Assembly (NCBI GenBank): GCA_013400155.1
Contig: VXBM01000017.1
Span: forward strand, 1,622,673 to 1,686,672
From: Helopsaltes ochotensis
Lineage: Eukaryota; Chordata; Aves; Passeriformes; Locustellidae
Length of the DNA stretch: 64,000 nt
Direction: 5' to 3'
Shown here: positions 23,091 through 37,265 of the stretch, piece by piece
Numbering within the stretch: the first letter of the stretch is position 1
Layout of the letters: each line of letters opens with the position of its first letter
Notes under the pieces: generated by a model
What the model was told of the DNA's origin: nothing
The model's database searches: none
Seen by the model: the letters and a program-made list of their open reading frames with translations, nothing else
Made by a program: the position numbers and the translations under genes

Positions 23091-25708
23091 CCAGAATGAC
23101 ATTGATTCATGCTATGTTATTTGGAGAAAAATCTGTTCTCATGGCATGCTATGTCCATAAGTTTTGTTTTAGAATCTCTTCAGTATACCCACAATATGAT
23201 CATCTTTCTCTTAGTCTCTTCTACAGCTAGATTCCTAGCTATTAAAAGTCAAACTGTGAATCTCTTATCCATGGGAAAGATCTCTGTGCTTTACCTTGGT
23301 TTCCTGTAGGTATCAAGTGTTAGTGGCATTTTGCCCCATTCCACAGGTGATATTGCCATGGCAGTATTCAGAGATAGGAATGAGAGGTTCATAAATCCTG
23401 TCCTAAAGGAGCTTGGCTGTAAACTATAGTTCTGTTAAAATGTTTCAAAGTAATTCCTATTACAGGCAATACAATATCATGTATTCAGTGCACTTACAAA
23501 GGGCAACAGTTGATTAATAAAAATTTTAACATTTTTTTGAAATTAGGAGCTGTTTGGGTTCTGCTGTCTTGAAGCTGCTGGAGGATGAGAAGCAAAAATT
23601 ATGGGCTATAAAGTTTGCTGTAAATGCCCTAAAATGCCTGGGGTGAAATGAAATTCCTGTTTTGGTTTTGGGCTCTGTGTATAGAAAAATGCTGATGCCA
23701 GGCAACAATATTTTCCATGTGAGTTCTCCACTGCTGCATACTGTGTCAGCACTGCCAACTCAATGGTAAAGCGTGTGCAAACTGGTGCTGAAAGAGGGGC
23801 AATAGCCTCAGCAACGTCCCACTGTGCTTGTGAAGTGTTGCCTCCTGAGACAAACTTTCTGCCTTCAACACGGTTCCCCTTGCAAAGCAGTTAGCCCAGC
23901 CTAGACTAACATTTTTCACTCATACTGTATTTGATTTACATCAGCTGAAGGAAATGGTAATGTGCAACAGTGACTCTGGAATTTAAACAGAAACCCACAA
24001 GGGATCTCCATGCTGAAGGCCAACTTCCAAATATGGGAGAAGAGAAGCAGCCGTAGTAGCCTGGGAAGACATCCTCAGCACAGCAAGGGACAAAATAGTT
24101 GGAAGTATATGAGCTTTTTGGAATTTGTTCACAAAGGTAACTGCTGTCATGTTTTAGTCAGAGTGATGGAATGAAATACAAATACTGTGATTGCAGAAAG
24201 GATTGGTTTATGTTAACTGTCTGGGCCTGAACAACAGAAGTGCGGCTATTTTTTTTATTTTAAAGTATGTAACAGTGCACTTACTCCAGATCCAAATGTG
24301 TATCTAAACTCTGCCAATATCAATCTGTTACGATCACAGTTTAATCAGGAAAACCCATAAGAAAAGCATTTGTGAGGAAATTAGTGGGGCTGAGTGCCAG
24401 GTCTGGTTGAAATTCTGCCAGAACATTTTCTCTCAATAGAAATAAATTCATCAATATTTTGACCCCAAATTCTGCAAATTTTACTTCAAAGGCTTGAGAA
24501 GAGCTTTTAATATACATGTAGCCCCAAAAATGTAAAGGCTCAACAGATTCTATTTGCTGGTAGATTCACATGTATTTAGCTGTTGTAGACTTTTGGGGCT
24601 TCTGATTTCTGTGAGCAGCACTAGCTGCGTGTCAGCCAGGCACATAGAGAAGCACTGACCTATGGGCCAAAAGAGTACAGAGCCAAAGCAGCAAGGGCAA
24701 CTGACAGAGCAGGGGAGTGCAATGTGCTTCACATTTCTAGTTGGCCACTGTTTACAGAATTCTCTGTTACTGGTACCCTTGTTCACCGCATTATAGACAA
24801 GGGTTAGGACCTTTTGTTAGCTTGAAGATACACCTGGCTTTTAGAAACAAACAAGGAAAATTAAGTCTTACAAATTGAAATGCCACTAGAAAGGCTTCCT
24901 CTTATGGATGTGGGCTTCTTATGAAGGAAAATAATTTGTAGGCTATTTTTCATAGTGATTGTGAAAGAACTATGAGTTTTCTAGAATTCAGGCGAGAATG
25001 GCTGTGAAAGAGACAGGGTGCTTGCTGTCCTGCGACACTGTCAAGGTGAAGAAGAAATAGATTGTATTTTTCTTTTTGAACTCCTTAAAGGAAATATCCT
25101 GTGTTCTGTCAACAAATGAGAATTGATTGCAGTGTGTTTCAAACTTCTTGAACTGAGTCTGCTGTCTAAATAACAATTGAATTTGCGTTTCTTTAAGGTC
25201 ATATGGTGGTCCATATAAGAGTATATTACTTATATGTCATTAGGTAAAAGCATCAACACTTTTCAGGTTGATGAAAAGTGCAAGCTGTAGTGGAAAGGAC
25301 TCCTAAATTTCAAGTCTCAAGTCTCTCAAATTAGGATTGTATGTTAAAGTTGAGTGATAGTGATTCTGCTACTGTGCCATCAGTGAAAAATTTGACAGCA
25401 GTGCTACTAAATGACACCTTATCTTTCAGAGCTGTTCAAAATAGAAAGGTAGCAACTTGGATAAAGTTGTTTCTGCCTAACTGAAGAGATTTTGGACATT
25501 ATTCTGTAAGAAGGTGTGGATGCTATTTGGCAGCATCCAAATAAAATCCATGTATTTTATGCCTCAAAAGGCTTAAACCCTAATGCCTGATTTGGTATTG
25601 CTTTTCAGCCTCCATTCCTGTACATGATCATGGAGTCCAAAAATTAATTTGCAGTGTAAATGATTCCTCCTCCCAGTACATGCTAAAACTGTTCAGACTT
25701 CAGTTGAA

Positions 25709-25760
25709 GAATAAAAAAACAAAAAACAAAACCACCAAAAAAAAACCCCACAGCCCCACC
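25709..25760. repeat. A/C-rich low-complexity tract
   Basis: Repeated aaaaaac/aaaccacc motifs (for example aaaaaaacaaaaaacaaaac) in non-coding DNA. No adjacent retroelement body was recognised, so it is not clearly a poly(A) tail. Confidence 0.7.
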
Positions 25761-26619
25761 AAACTTCAGTAGAGATATATTTTCACTATATCATCATCAA
25801 AAAAGTTACTGATTTCAAAAATATATATGGAAAAAAATTCAAAAGCCATTTGTACAAGTTCCCAAATATACCCATCAGAGTCTATTAAATATATAGACAC
25901 AGTTTCTAGTTCAAATCCCCATCTTTAGATTTTTCAGCTGAACAGATGTACTTTGGGAATTGTTATTTTATTCTTGCCCCCCTTTTGTACTGTGTCAGAC
26001 ATTAACTCTTGACCACCATCAGGGTGGGATACTGTGCTAGATGACACACCTGGCCTGACTGGGCATCTTCATGTTGTTCCCGTGAAGCAATTCTACTCTA
26101 GCACCTCTATTCATGAAAGAAGGACCAAAATTTGTGTCAGGGTAATAAGTAACTTTAGGCTGATAATGTGTGATATGAAAGTAACTTGTTATCTGCTGTT
26201 TCTGTTACATCCTCTTTTCTGTGACTGAGCATTTCCTCTCTTAGAATTGACTTGTCTCTGTTGTAACAAAGATATATGTTGTATAAACACAGTACTGTTC
26301 CCATTTGATAATTAGTGATAATGTGAGGGAAAACAATGTGTGCTACGTCATCATATCCTGGCACTATGGACAACCATGGACACAGTGATCAGAGAAGCAC
26401 AGCTGTGAATCAGGTCATGGAGTGGGTTTGCATCTAGTCATGTGGAAGGGACTGCTTGCTGAACAAGCTTTTAAAGGCCATGCATGTTTTTATCATGCAA
26501 AACATGAGCTGTAAGAAAAGAATTGTACAAATATTAAATATATGCACATTATATCTTATATATTGTACATGAATACCTATATTAATGCACGTACTCCCAT
26601 GCACCTGATTGACATGCTT

Positions 26620-27335
26620 ATCACAAAATGGGTAAGGCTGGGAAGGGATCACAGGTGAGGTCATCTCATTCAACCTCTGCTCAAGCACGGTCTTCATAGA
26701 GCTCATTGCACAGAGTTGCATGCAAATAGTTCTTGAGTATTTCCAGTGAGGGAGACTCCACAGCCTCTCTGGGCAATCTGTTCCAGTGCTCGGTCACCTT
26801 CACAGTAAAGAAGTTCTTCCTCATATTCAGGTGGAACTTCCTGTGTATCAGTTTCTGCCTGTTGCTTCTTGTCCTGTTGCCCAGCACCACCGAGCAGAGC
26901 CTGGCTCCATCCTTTGAACACCCTTCCTTCTGACACTTACAGACATGGATGAGTTCCCCTCTCAGTGGTCGCTTCTCAAGGCTCATCAGGCCCAGCTCCC
27001 TCGGCCTTTCTTCGTAAGAGAGATGATCCAGTCCCTTAATCATCTTTGTCATCCTCTGCTGGACGTATACCAGGAGCTCCATGTCTCTCATGTCCTGGGG
27101 AGCCCAGAACAGGACACGATGCTTCAGATGCTCCTCATTAGGACTGAGTGGAGGAGCAGGATCACCTCCCTCAGCCTGCTGGCAATGTTCTTCCCAAGGC
27201 ACCTCATGATACCCTTGGCTTTCTTGTCTACAAGGGCACACTGCTGGTTCATGAACATTTTGTTGTCCACCATGACCCCTGACATCTTTCCTGCAGTTAT
27301 TTTCCAGCAGATCAGCCCCCAGCCTGTACTGATGA
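26620..27335 (-). mobile_element. CR1 LINE, 5'-truncated: C-terminal ORF2 plus 3' UTR, frameshifted
   Basis: Read leftwards, the translation gives hallmark CR1 ORF2 C-terminal motifs. They are YRLGADLLE (27328-27302), QQCALVDKKAKGI and IASRLREVIL (second frame, 27279-27127), then VLFWAPQ (27115-27095), GLDHLSYEERPRELGL, LEKRPLRGEL, RKFHLNMRKNFFT, VTEHWNRLPREAVESPSLE. Two frameshifts, one in 27302-27279 and one in 27127-27115, move the reading out of and back into frame. The 3' UTR continues to about 26620, where the plus strand reads 'cacaaaatgggtaaggctgg', the usual CR1 tail in reverse. The left end is the 3' terminus and the right end the 5' truncation. It is non-functional because the reverse transcriptase core and endonuclease are missing. 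Confidence 0.95.
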
Positions 27336-28957
27336 CAGTATTTATGGCACTCTCTGTGAAATATTTTCCTTGCATCTCCTTTAAGTAAGTTGGGAGTAAG
27401 CTTGTTGCATCTCTGTCCCAAAAAAGAAGCCTGGAATCAACTTCCCATGGCTTCATGCAAGCCTACTTTCAATCAAAATGTCTCTAGCTAATATAGCCTA
27501 AAAATGCTGTGTCTTTAATTAGGTTTTCATTTCTCTCGGAGACTGGGAGCAAAGGCAGAGAGAATATAATGCAATAGAAACCCTGGGAAAATTAGATCTG
27601 AAAATGAGGTAAAGAAAACAGATTCTGAACACAGGACTAAGACGGAGAAAATTTATTTTGGGAACATCATTTAGGCATTCTACTGACAGGACTGCTTTGA
27701 GTAGCTGAGAGATTTCATGAAAGGAGATTTTGTTTTGTCCATGAAATGACAGTGAACATAGGAAACATGCTTTCTATATTTTAATTTCAAATTAATTATA
27801 AAGGAGAAGGAAAAAGGTCAAAACTGAGGCACAACATTTTAAGAATTACACACATGCATACACACATCTGAGTACATGCAGTTCACGTGTCCACACAGAA
27901 ACCCCATGGGATGTCAACTTCCTTCTGCTGCTTTAGGAAACCAGTACTTCTATAATTTTCAGGAAGAGTTTAAAATAATATCACTAAGTGTATTTCCAAA
28001 TGTGAGTTTGAGCAGGGAAGGCCATTTGCTGCACTGGCTGTTGTCAAGAAAGCTCTGTAAATGCAGTGAGTTTCTGAGGACTAATTGCGATCCTCGATGG
28101 CTGTCAAGTGTATCACCGGGGCACGGCTGCTTTCCAAATCTTGCAGCTGAGAAAACTTTGGGGTGAACAAAGTAACCTCACCACTGAACACTGAAGTCTA
28201 GTTCTCCTTTTAACTGTCTCATTGCAAAATACAGGGGTGTTAGTTAAATAGCTGAAGTACAAAGAGAATCATGGTTTGTGGATTCGTGAGGCTCAAACCC
28301 TAAGAGGAAGTGCCCTTCAAGTGGCTATAGAAAGGGCTCCACTACTCTGGGGAGCCCTTTGATTGCTGTCAAATGTACAATGCCAAGATGAGGTATGAAT
28401 ATCAATTGCCCCATGTTATGATACAAAATAAACCTGCCAATGAAAGAGCAGATGTCATTGCATGAGGTCCATCTTGAATGGAATAGGAAGGAGATTATTA
28501 TGTCTGTGACACTGATCAGGGTTACTCAGCCGATAACAACATCATTGAATTTGTGCATTTGTGGTTAGCCTGCAAGAAAATTTAAGTTGTATTCCACACT
28601 AGCAAACAAATGTCATATAGTCTTCTTAAAAACAACAAAAAAAAGTGAGTGCAAAAAGATTATGAATCTATTTTTAAGAAACAATAATATCACAGATACA
28701 AAAATCCAAAGCAGATATGGTGATTTTTCAGTCGTGAGAGATGAATCCTTTTTTCAAAGCTCTAGTGCGTGCAAGCAGATGAACACAGAGGTGCTGTGTG
28801 AGTGCTGGACCATGGCCTTTGCACTGAAATCCAGCAGATCATATGGAATCATGCAGCAGGCTACACCAGAGAAGGATCCTGGCTGCTGCCATTCTGCTCT
28901 CTACGCCCACAAAATAGGAAGGAGTAGAGTTGCAACTCAGATGTGTGTCTCTAAGAG

Positions 28958-28979
28958 AACATTAAGAAAACATTAAGAA
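28958..28979. repeat. 11-bp tandem duplication (aacattaagaa x2)
   Basis: Two exact adjacent copies of AACATTAAGAA in A-rich DNA; a slippage product with no coding context. Confidence 0.7.
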
Positions 28980-31900
28980 AAGAGCAAATAAATCTAAAAA
29001 AAAGTAAATACATACCAAAAAACGCCCAAGCTCAGCTGAAAACCCCTCACCAAACCCAACACACAAACAAACAAGAAGAAGTAAAATCCACCTGACTTAC
29101 AAACAGCCCAATAGGCTGAATCTGCATAGCTTAGATTCTGCTCAGGGTCTCTCCAGTCCAGGGCTGGAACTGCAGGAGGTGCATAAACACAAGAACTTGG
29201 GAGGTCTAGGAGTAGAGCAAGAGGGAGTGTGGACATGCAGAGGGCAGAGAGAGAAATCCTTAGTAAATGCAGGACTAGAAGAACAACAGCTGCCAGAGGC
29301 CAAGGGTTGAGGTGCCTTGTCCCACAAGAGCTATGTAAAGAATCTTGCCCAGCACCTGTCCATAGTGTCCCAGGCTGGGTTGTTCTGTGATAACATCTAA
29401 AGCTGCCAATATATGTTGGATAATGATAATCATGACATTCATTTGGAAAGAGTCATTTAGGAAAGATTGAACTCTGGCACAAGCTGAGACCAAAAAGGAG
29501 ACCTGAGGAGAGAAGTAGCCATTATGGTAAAATAATTTGGGGGTTTTTGCTGATAGCAGAACAACTTAAAAGTGCATGGAAACATAAACTGAGTTATATT
29601 CAAAGTGGTGATAATTGCCTCCAATGAATTTTGAGCCTGCTATAAACTGTTAAATACTCTTAAGTTATGGCTTACTTTGAGTACATATGAATGTATGGAC
29701 ACTGCAGGGAATTAACCATGCAGCTGATAAAAACTACAGAATGGAGGAGTGTGCTTCTTTGCTCCATATCCAGTGTGTGGCTCCCACGTCACCGAAAATC
29801 AAAGGAGTTTCTTTCTACTTTACTGTTTCTTTCTACTTTCACCTTCTGCTCTCTGTAGACTGAATGTCAAGCAGGTCAATACATGGGAAATAAGGTGTCA
29901 GTGCCCCCTTAGCCTGCAAAATCAAACAGATGGCAGCTGACACCTTAGAAATGTATTCTCTCGCAGGTGCCATGGCCAGAAGATGGCTTTTATGGTGAGA
30001 AAGGTTAATTTGGCTCTACTGCTAGTGCTGCTGCAAATATTTCCATATGGATGGAATGCTCCAGAGCTTCATGAAAATCTCCAGGCTGTTTCTCTTTTCT
30101 CTTTTGTCTTTGCCAGCTAGCATCCTACAGCCACACTGAGTTCAGACTTCTTAGTATTCCAAAAGCAGAGAAAGATACCTTTATTTGAGATAAATGGGAA
30201 GTACTTCCTCTGTACATTTTCCTAGGAGCACAAATACTTACACAAGCTTTCCACAGGAAGGTAGCCGTTCTCATATAGCTCAGACCACTAACCCCTCCAA
30301 GTTCAATCAGACTGTGGCCAGTCCTGACACTTTCAGAGGAAGGTTTAAGAAGCCCCACTTAGGAATTTCCACCCATGGTAAGAGACTGTGAGTGTTCTTT
30401 TCACCCCAATAATGCGACAGTGAATTCTTCCTGTTACTTTTGTTGTAGCCTGAAGATAAAACGAACTCCTGTAGGACATGAAATAGTGCTGGGTCAGAAT
30501 TTAGATGCGGTCATTCCCTTACACAGGAAAATCCTGTTCAGGTGGAATTTCACAGGCTGCATGATTCACATACTGGCAAAATGACATTCATAAGTATTTG
30601 GATTTACAAAACTGATGAGCAACTCCCATTGTAATCTGCAAGAAATACAGATACAACACAACGATGTGAGATTATGAACAGTAAATACTGCTATCTTTTT
30701 GCTGCCAAAATTTACAATTATTAAGAAACTGGAAGTATTGTTTAGCAGTAATAATAATAAAATCAATTTATCTGCTGGTAGATCCATCTCCATAGTTGTG
30801 GATTATGTGTTTTCTCTGCAAGTAATGGTATTGCTTATATCTGTTGGTATGCTTTGCAAGTTCATTCATCACCGTATTTTTCAAAGGATGGTTTAGGTAT
30901 TAGCTAATGTGTAGTACTCTCTTCTGAGGTTGGCATGGGATAGGTTTTATTTTAGAAAAGAAGGAACTGAGACTTTTAAAAATAAACAATTTTCCTTCTT
31001 TAGTAGTGCCTGAAATTGCTACATCATATTTTTTGCTTTAGTCTCTACTGCCTCTTTTTGAAATAAAATTTGAGAGCACTGTCTCTATGTGCTTTTATTT
31101 TATGTAATTTGACAGAGTAATTACACATCAGACTCAGAGGTGTCAAGAAGTCGTCCCTGAATTAGCTTCACAGTACAATCCTATTATGGGTTTTAGCCAA
31201 TGGTCTTGGATACATCTGTGAATAAGCACTGAGTTGCAATACCCCAAGGTGTTCAACAATGTTAGTTCTATTCTGCCAGTCCTGGGTATTCTAAGCTAAT
31301 TCTTTTGACCTCCCTCCTCTGGTAATATACATGGCTGAGAATCCATTCGCTTAAATTCTTAACTGTAGGTGTTAGATTTCAGATAGAGATGATGTGATAC
31401 TACTTATGTCTTGGCAGTGTCTTTTTCTCTGAGCTCCCATTCTTGAAATGTTTGGCATAGTTAAAGCTTTTTTACATGGGGTGATTTATTTACTCTGTGT
31501 AAATGATACTGTTGTAAGACTTCTGCATATCTCTCAAATGTTTACATGAACATTTGAAAGAGTATTTAAAACAAGCTACTAGTTTTATATACAAACAAGA
31601 CCAAAAAAAAGTGGAGCTTATACTTCAGTCTTCCATAATTTCTGCACAAGCCCTTATTTGACTCAGATTTCCTAAGTACTTAGCCCAAATTTGCAAAATT
31701 TTATCCAAGTCTTAAACACCCAAGGAAATATCTTTACTGAAATCCTCATGTCACTGAATTAATAGAATGCACACATACTGTAACCAAGAAATTTACCCCT
31801 GAAGCTAAAAGAACTTCTGTGACCAGGAAAAAATACGGAGACTATTTCCCTGTTTTAGCATTTCAGGACTAATACAACAGAATTGTATTTTTAGGTATGT

Positions 31901-32337
31901 GCACATTATTCCCAAACATATTCAGTCTAGACTTAAACACTCTTGACAGTCCAGAGGTGCTCCTGGATATTGCAAAGGAAGCTGTGAAGCAGAGCAGAAG
32001 CTGCCCTTGGACTGTATATATAAACACTTTGAACATTACTTAGTCTGGTTAAAACTAAATCAAACTTCTTGAACCAAAGGTATTTCTTCTTCTTCTGTAG
32101 AAGTTGCAGGTAGTAGCTCAGCAGTAGACAAGGTCAGCAGTGCCCGACCACAATAAATAGTGCAATGGTGAGCACAGTGCATAGTCTGTGCTGGCTAGAA
32201 AACTGCACAGAGCTTGGTGTGCCCCAGGTTCCTTGTGAAGAGCCATAAAGGAGTAAGAAATGTATAGGAGGCTTTACAACTGGGGGTTGAAGTTGGGGAA
32301 TATCCATTCAGTCACGAGTGTCACTGGTGAGTTTTAA

Positions 32338-32392
32338 CATCTCCCAGAGTATCTCCCAGGGTCTGCAAAGCTTTCAGATGCTCTGGGAGATG
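32338..32392. repeat. 12-bp perfect inverted repeat (hairpin, 31-nt loop)
   Basis: CATCTCCCAGAG at 32338-32349 is the exact reverse complement of CTCTGGGAGATG at 32381-32392. The first arm is followed at once by a partial direct copy (ATCTCCCAGG at 32351-32360), so either could pair with the right arm. Function unknown. Confidence 0.6.
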
Positions 32393-34947
32393 GCAAGCAG
32401 CTCACATAGGACTCTTGGACTGAATTTATAGAGTCTGTGACAATCTAACATGCTTTTTTGGTAACAGTAGTCTATTACTGTTACAAAACTGCTATTAGCA
32501 TTCTCCTGAGAGGGAACATATGCCCTTAGTTATGTTTAAATCCCTGATAGGAAGCACCTCAACAGCAGTTGAGGGCAGTGCAGCCCATTTGCTAACAGTT
32601 GTCACAACTGTAGAGCAGAGTAGAGCTGTAAACTTTTCCTAGCAGATCATTTATGTCGTCTCCCCTAGTAATTCTAGGAATAGTCTGCCCACTTCCTGTG
32701 GGATAATATTAATTTTCTGTTTGCTGAAGAATCAGACACACTAAGTAGTACACAGAAGGCCAGCAGAAACACAGATATTCCTACAGTGGAAATTGTATAG
32801 AGTAACTATGGCAAAAGTCAGTAAGGTGGTGTAAACTAATATTTTATTTATATGTTGACGTCTGTAAAGACACAAAAACCTTGCCTTTGTTTGGAGTTAG
32901 GCCTGCAGACACTGAGGTAGAGGAGACAGTATAACTTCCAGTTCTATAAGAGAGAGAGCAAACATGTGCTTTTCTCAATCCTGGAGTCATCTCTGCTCAC
33001 ACTATTTTTTGTTCTTGTTTCTTGGGAGTTTACCTTGTGCAGGAACACCAGAAACTGTAATTGTGGTTTACAGACCAAACAATGCCCTAGATTTCAAATG
33101 ATCTGCAGTGTTGCAACAATGTGAGGTCAAGTTTTTGAAGAGCAACACCCCAGGGTGTGAAATTCATTATGAATGAGACAAAAGTTCTCAGTTCAAAGTA
33201 TTTATATGAAGTAAAGACTTTTGAAAAAAGTAAAAATAATTCATGTGTATAAAAGCTAGTTTAAAATCTCCTTTAAAAACAGATCCCTTTTAATGTGTTC
33301 AGAAATACAGTTCATAACTCTTTCTGGAGACTTGGTGACAGGCTCCCTTCACCCCCTGTGTATCATCCCTCCCATCTAGCCCCCTGACTAATCTACTTGT
33401 TAATAGCTCACAGTCTGAAACAAATTCATCACCTACATCTGTATTGCTTAGGCTGTAGCTTTCTCCTGGACCCGACAATAGTGGTGCAAAACCAGCATAA
33501 AAACTGAGTACTAATGCAGACAACTCTTCACACCCATGAACTCTGGGATCAGCCAGATAAGCTTAAAAGGAATTCCCCTGTGACTGCATTGTCTTCAGAC
33601 ACTCAGTAGTGGTTTTGTTTGATGGCTGGAGTGTTGTTGTTAGGCTTTTCTTTTGAGAAGCACGATTTTGTCTGCTTATTATCTGATGAAAAAATCTGCT
33701 TTCATTACGTCAATTTAGGTAGTTTTCTAATCTCAGCTAATTTAACATACAGTTTTTCTGACTACAATTTCAGATTTTATCTTAGCATTTGTATTACTAC
33801 TACTACAAATTGAACAAAGTTCTCAAGTTTTCTAATTATTTAATGTCATAAAAAATTCTTAAATTAATATGCCTGATTCCTGTATGTATCTCATTTGGGG
33901 AGAAAAGCTCAGAAATGGGGAACTCTAATTCTAAAACCCCAGACAGTAATTCAAGTCACAACCCTTAATTAAAACACTACTCTTAATTACAATACTACAT
34001 TACTTTTCAGGATCCAACTTACTTTCTCCTGTCCCCATTAAATGTGGTAGCTCATTAATGTATTTACTTTGCATTGCGCTTATCTTTATTAGTGACCAGC
34101 ACCACCCTAGAAAGAGATTCAGAATTTTTTTCTATTTGATCTCAAATATTTTTTGTACTGTGGATAATGTCTATAAATGTATTGCAAAGAAAGTTACTGG
34201 TACTCTGGTGCCTTCTGAGACTTAATAATCTCATGGATGGTGACTCCTAAAGCATACCTTAGTAAAGCTTGGGAAACGAGCTTAGTGTGGAATGCTGGAG
34301 TTCATAAATATGAACTTACTTCTACAGAAGTTCCTGGTTTCCATTGGGACCTTCAAAGTCCTACAGTGCTTCCCTTAACAAATACTGTTAGGGAAGCTCT
34401 ATAACCTTCTCCCTCTTCAGCTTTAAAACTGTGTTATGGTTAATAGTTAAACTTGTATAGAATATATCAATTATCTTTATGATGGTTTTTGGAAATATTT
34501 CTTTGAAGTGTCAGGCCATTTGATGGTTGAAGAGAGTTCATACTTTTTAAAGGACTATTCTATAGTTCAAGTCTCCAAGGAATTATGAAGTGGCTTTGGA
34601 ATGTTCTGTATTTGCACATTGGTACCTATCTCAAATCTTATCTGCTTATAAATAAAATGCTATTTTTGACAGCTACTCCTGCATATTTTGATTGGAGAGT
34701 GAAAGCCAAGAAATGTTTTCTTCCTGTTCATTAATTCCTTGCAGTAAAGAACTCAAGTTAGGAACTCAGATTCGGAAAGACACAACGTGAGAACCCTTGT
34801 AAAGACTTTCTGTTTGCAGCCTTGGTGTTCAATCAGGAGCCAGAATAAAGAGCACATTCTCACCAGTGTTCATAGGTCTGGTTAGGAATAGTCCTTAAAA
34901 AACAAACCAAATAACCAACACCCCACATCCACCACATTCCCTCCAAA

Positions 34948-34966
34948 ACACACACACACACACACA
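34948..34966. repeat. (AC)n microsatellite
   Basis: About nine and a half uninterrupted AC units lie in otherwise unremarkable upstream DNA. Confidence 0.95.
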
Positions 34967-37241
34967 GTCCAAGCAGATGTGCTTGGGTTTTAGCTGGCCC
35001 TTACAGAAGTAATAAAAGAAAGTATAGAAAGAATCAGGTCTTTTGCTTGGGACAGTGACTGTAGTGGATTCAAACACAAACTCAAACAAGGCTTTGGCTT
35101 CAAGCTATCTGAAATAGAACATCAGCAATTAGGAAGTTGTTGGATTTTAAATTTTATGGGACACTGAGTTATTATACAGAATCCCTAGATTATTAGAATC
35201 TTTTGAACAACCATTGATTCTAGCAACATGTGTAGACAACTCAGCAAATACTTCTTTCAGATTTCTTGCAAGGGTAATGCATGCTTATTGCAAGCTTTCT
35301 CCTCATCAATACCAGCTGTGATAACAACATAATTGTCAGAAGTGTTCTGTGTTTCCGAAATCTTTACATCCACACTTGCTGTCATACGCAAAGTAGGAGA
35401 AGGATTCAAAAATAATAAAGTTGAAGATCGCTAAAAAACCAAATCCAATCCAGTTTAACAGCAACTAAAGCCACAAGGCTTTTAACGTCAGATGGTTTTT
35501 GTTTTAGTGGAAAAAAGAGATTTGGGATCTTGTAGCATCAAATCCTAGCTTTTCATTCCACTTAGAGATCTGTGAAAATACTTTCTGTGATCTAAAATAA
35601 GACATGCAGACCGGAAGTGTAAAGATACTGGTGTTCTGTGGGAAACCAAATGCAGATTCAGAGTTCCTTGAATCAGGCTTATTGCATTGTTTATTTGGAA
35701 AGACCTTGGTTTCAGTTGTTCTGTCAATGTAAGTCATACAGGAAGAAAATTCTTCAGTGTGACAGCTACAGGGAGAAGAATTCCTTTTCCTTGGCCTGTT
35801 TCACTCGGTTGTTACTGGCTGTGTAACTGGGCAATGCACAAATGGTCTATCCTATCCCTGAGAAAAGCCTTGAGGCAATAGCTGCCAGAGATATTAAAAT
35901 TTTGGAGTTTTTCCTGTTTTCCTTTCCTTTTGACAGAAATATGATGCTTGTATCTCTTTCGGACTAATCTATTTTAAAAATTTCACCAGGGTTTGTTGTT
36001 AACGCTGGCATGCTCTGCCCCTGTGAAAAAGTACGTATTTCAAACTGAGTTATTTTTGAAGTTTTATTTGCTATATTCTTTCCCTGCAATGTTAAAGACT
36101 AGTTCTTTCCTGGGAATGCCCATCAAATAGAAGAGACAGAATCGCCTGTAGTTCCTTTTGGAAAGCAGTGCTGTCTTGCTGTCATTACCTTTGCCAGAAT
36201 GTTTTAGGCTGGAGTTCTAGTGTCTCTCATAAGGGAAAGTGAATTTTTGCCTATCAGTTACAGCTGCTGTGTGTCACAGTTGTGAGTTATTTCTTACTTT
36301 GGGGGAGAAAATGGAAGGTGGGAAAATGAGGCATCTGTTAAAATTCCTAGAAAAGTATTTCTTGGTTGGTACAGAGATCAGGGCCCTTGAAGACCACCCA
36401 GGAACTGACTCTAATTCACTGAGCTCAGCACCACACAGCCCTTCAGTAGGCCACAGGTGTGAGGCAGTGCTGAGAGCTTGTAGTGGCTCTGTGTGAGTGA
36501 GGGATCTGCTACACCCCTGCTGGGCAGCAGGCTGGGGAAGTGCTGGGGAGGTCATACTGCCAGGAACTGGAGGGAACAGTGTGGATATGAGCAGTAGGGT
36601 TAAGCCTCTGTATTGGAGCAGTCTCTACTTTGTCGGTGCAGCTTCTGAATTGTTAACTGCCAAAACTGCCCTCTACCAGTTTTCTCTCTTCCTCATTGAA
36701 TTAGATACAGCTAAACTATGCTCTCTCTAGTGATTTCGTGATTCTTGCAGTTGTACACTGCTAGAATATTTTCTTGAGGTAAATAAATCTTTCCTCCCAC
36801 TCTCCAGCCCTACTGTATCTTCCTTGACAGGGAATCTTTTATGTCAAACCCAAAACATTTTCATAACAGATCTCATAAATGGGTGGTTATATACTGCTGT
36901 GGCTCTTTTTCTGTATACATACATTTAATTTACCTGCAGCATTATCAGGGCAGGAGCAAGACCCCATCATGTGATCTTTATCTGTGCTGCACCTTTTTTC
37001 TGATTCTTGCAGAACCAATACTAGTGTGCGCAGTTATCCAAAATATTACAATTGCTTTGTCTTATCTCTCAATGGTAATGGCAATCTCTGCATTAAACAG
37101 AATTACTATTGTTAGTATTTTTTAGATATATAAATGCCTAATTTTATTATCCCAGTAGACAAATAATGTTTAAATTCATATAAGTTTAACTCAAGGAATT
37201 CTAGAATCTCATGACATAACAGCAAAGAAATTTGAGAATGT

Positions 37242-37265
37242 TATATATATATATATATATATATA
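37242..37265. repeat. (TA)12 microsatellite
   Basis: Twelve uninterrupted TA units are followed by a few CA units (cacac). This is a likely length-polymorphic dinucleotide repeat in non-coding DNA. Confidence 0.97.

Larger units (their letters stand above)
17701..26619. other. Non-coding DNA upstream of VCL
   Basis: AT-rich, with no open frame resembling a known protein on either strand. It contains the hairpins at 18697-18742 and 23067-23090, a small 12-bp direct duplication near 20355-20381 (attgagcactaa), and overlapping short inverted repeats at 25251-25280. A consensus donor-like GTAAGT occurs at about 19750 but has no exon-like sequence before it. Confidence 0.75.

Noticed and set aside
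25905..25918. ttcaaatcc, resembling a tRNA T-loop
   Set aside because: No surrounding cloverleaf can be drawn; AT-rich flanks do not pair.
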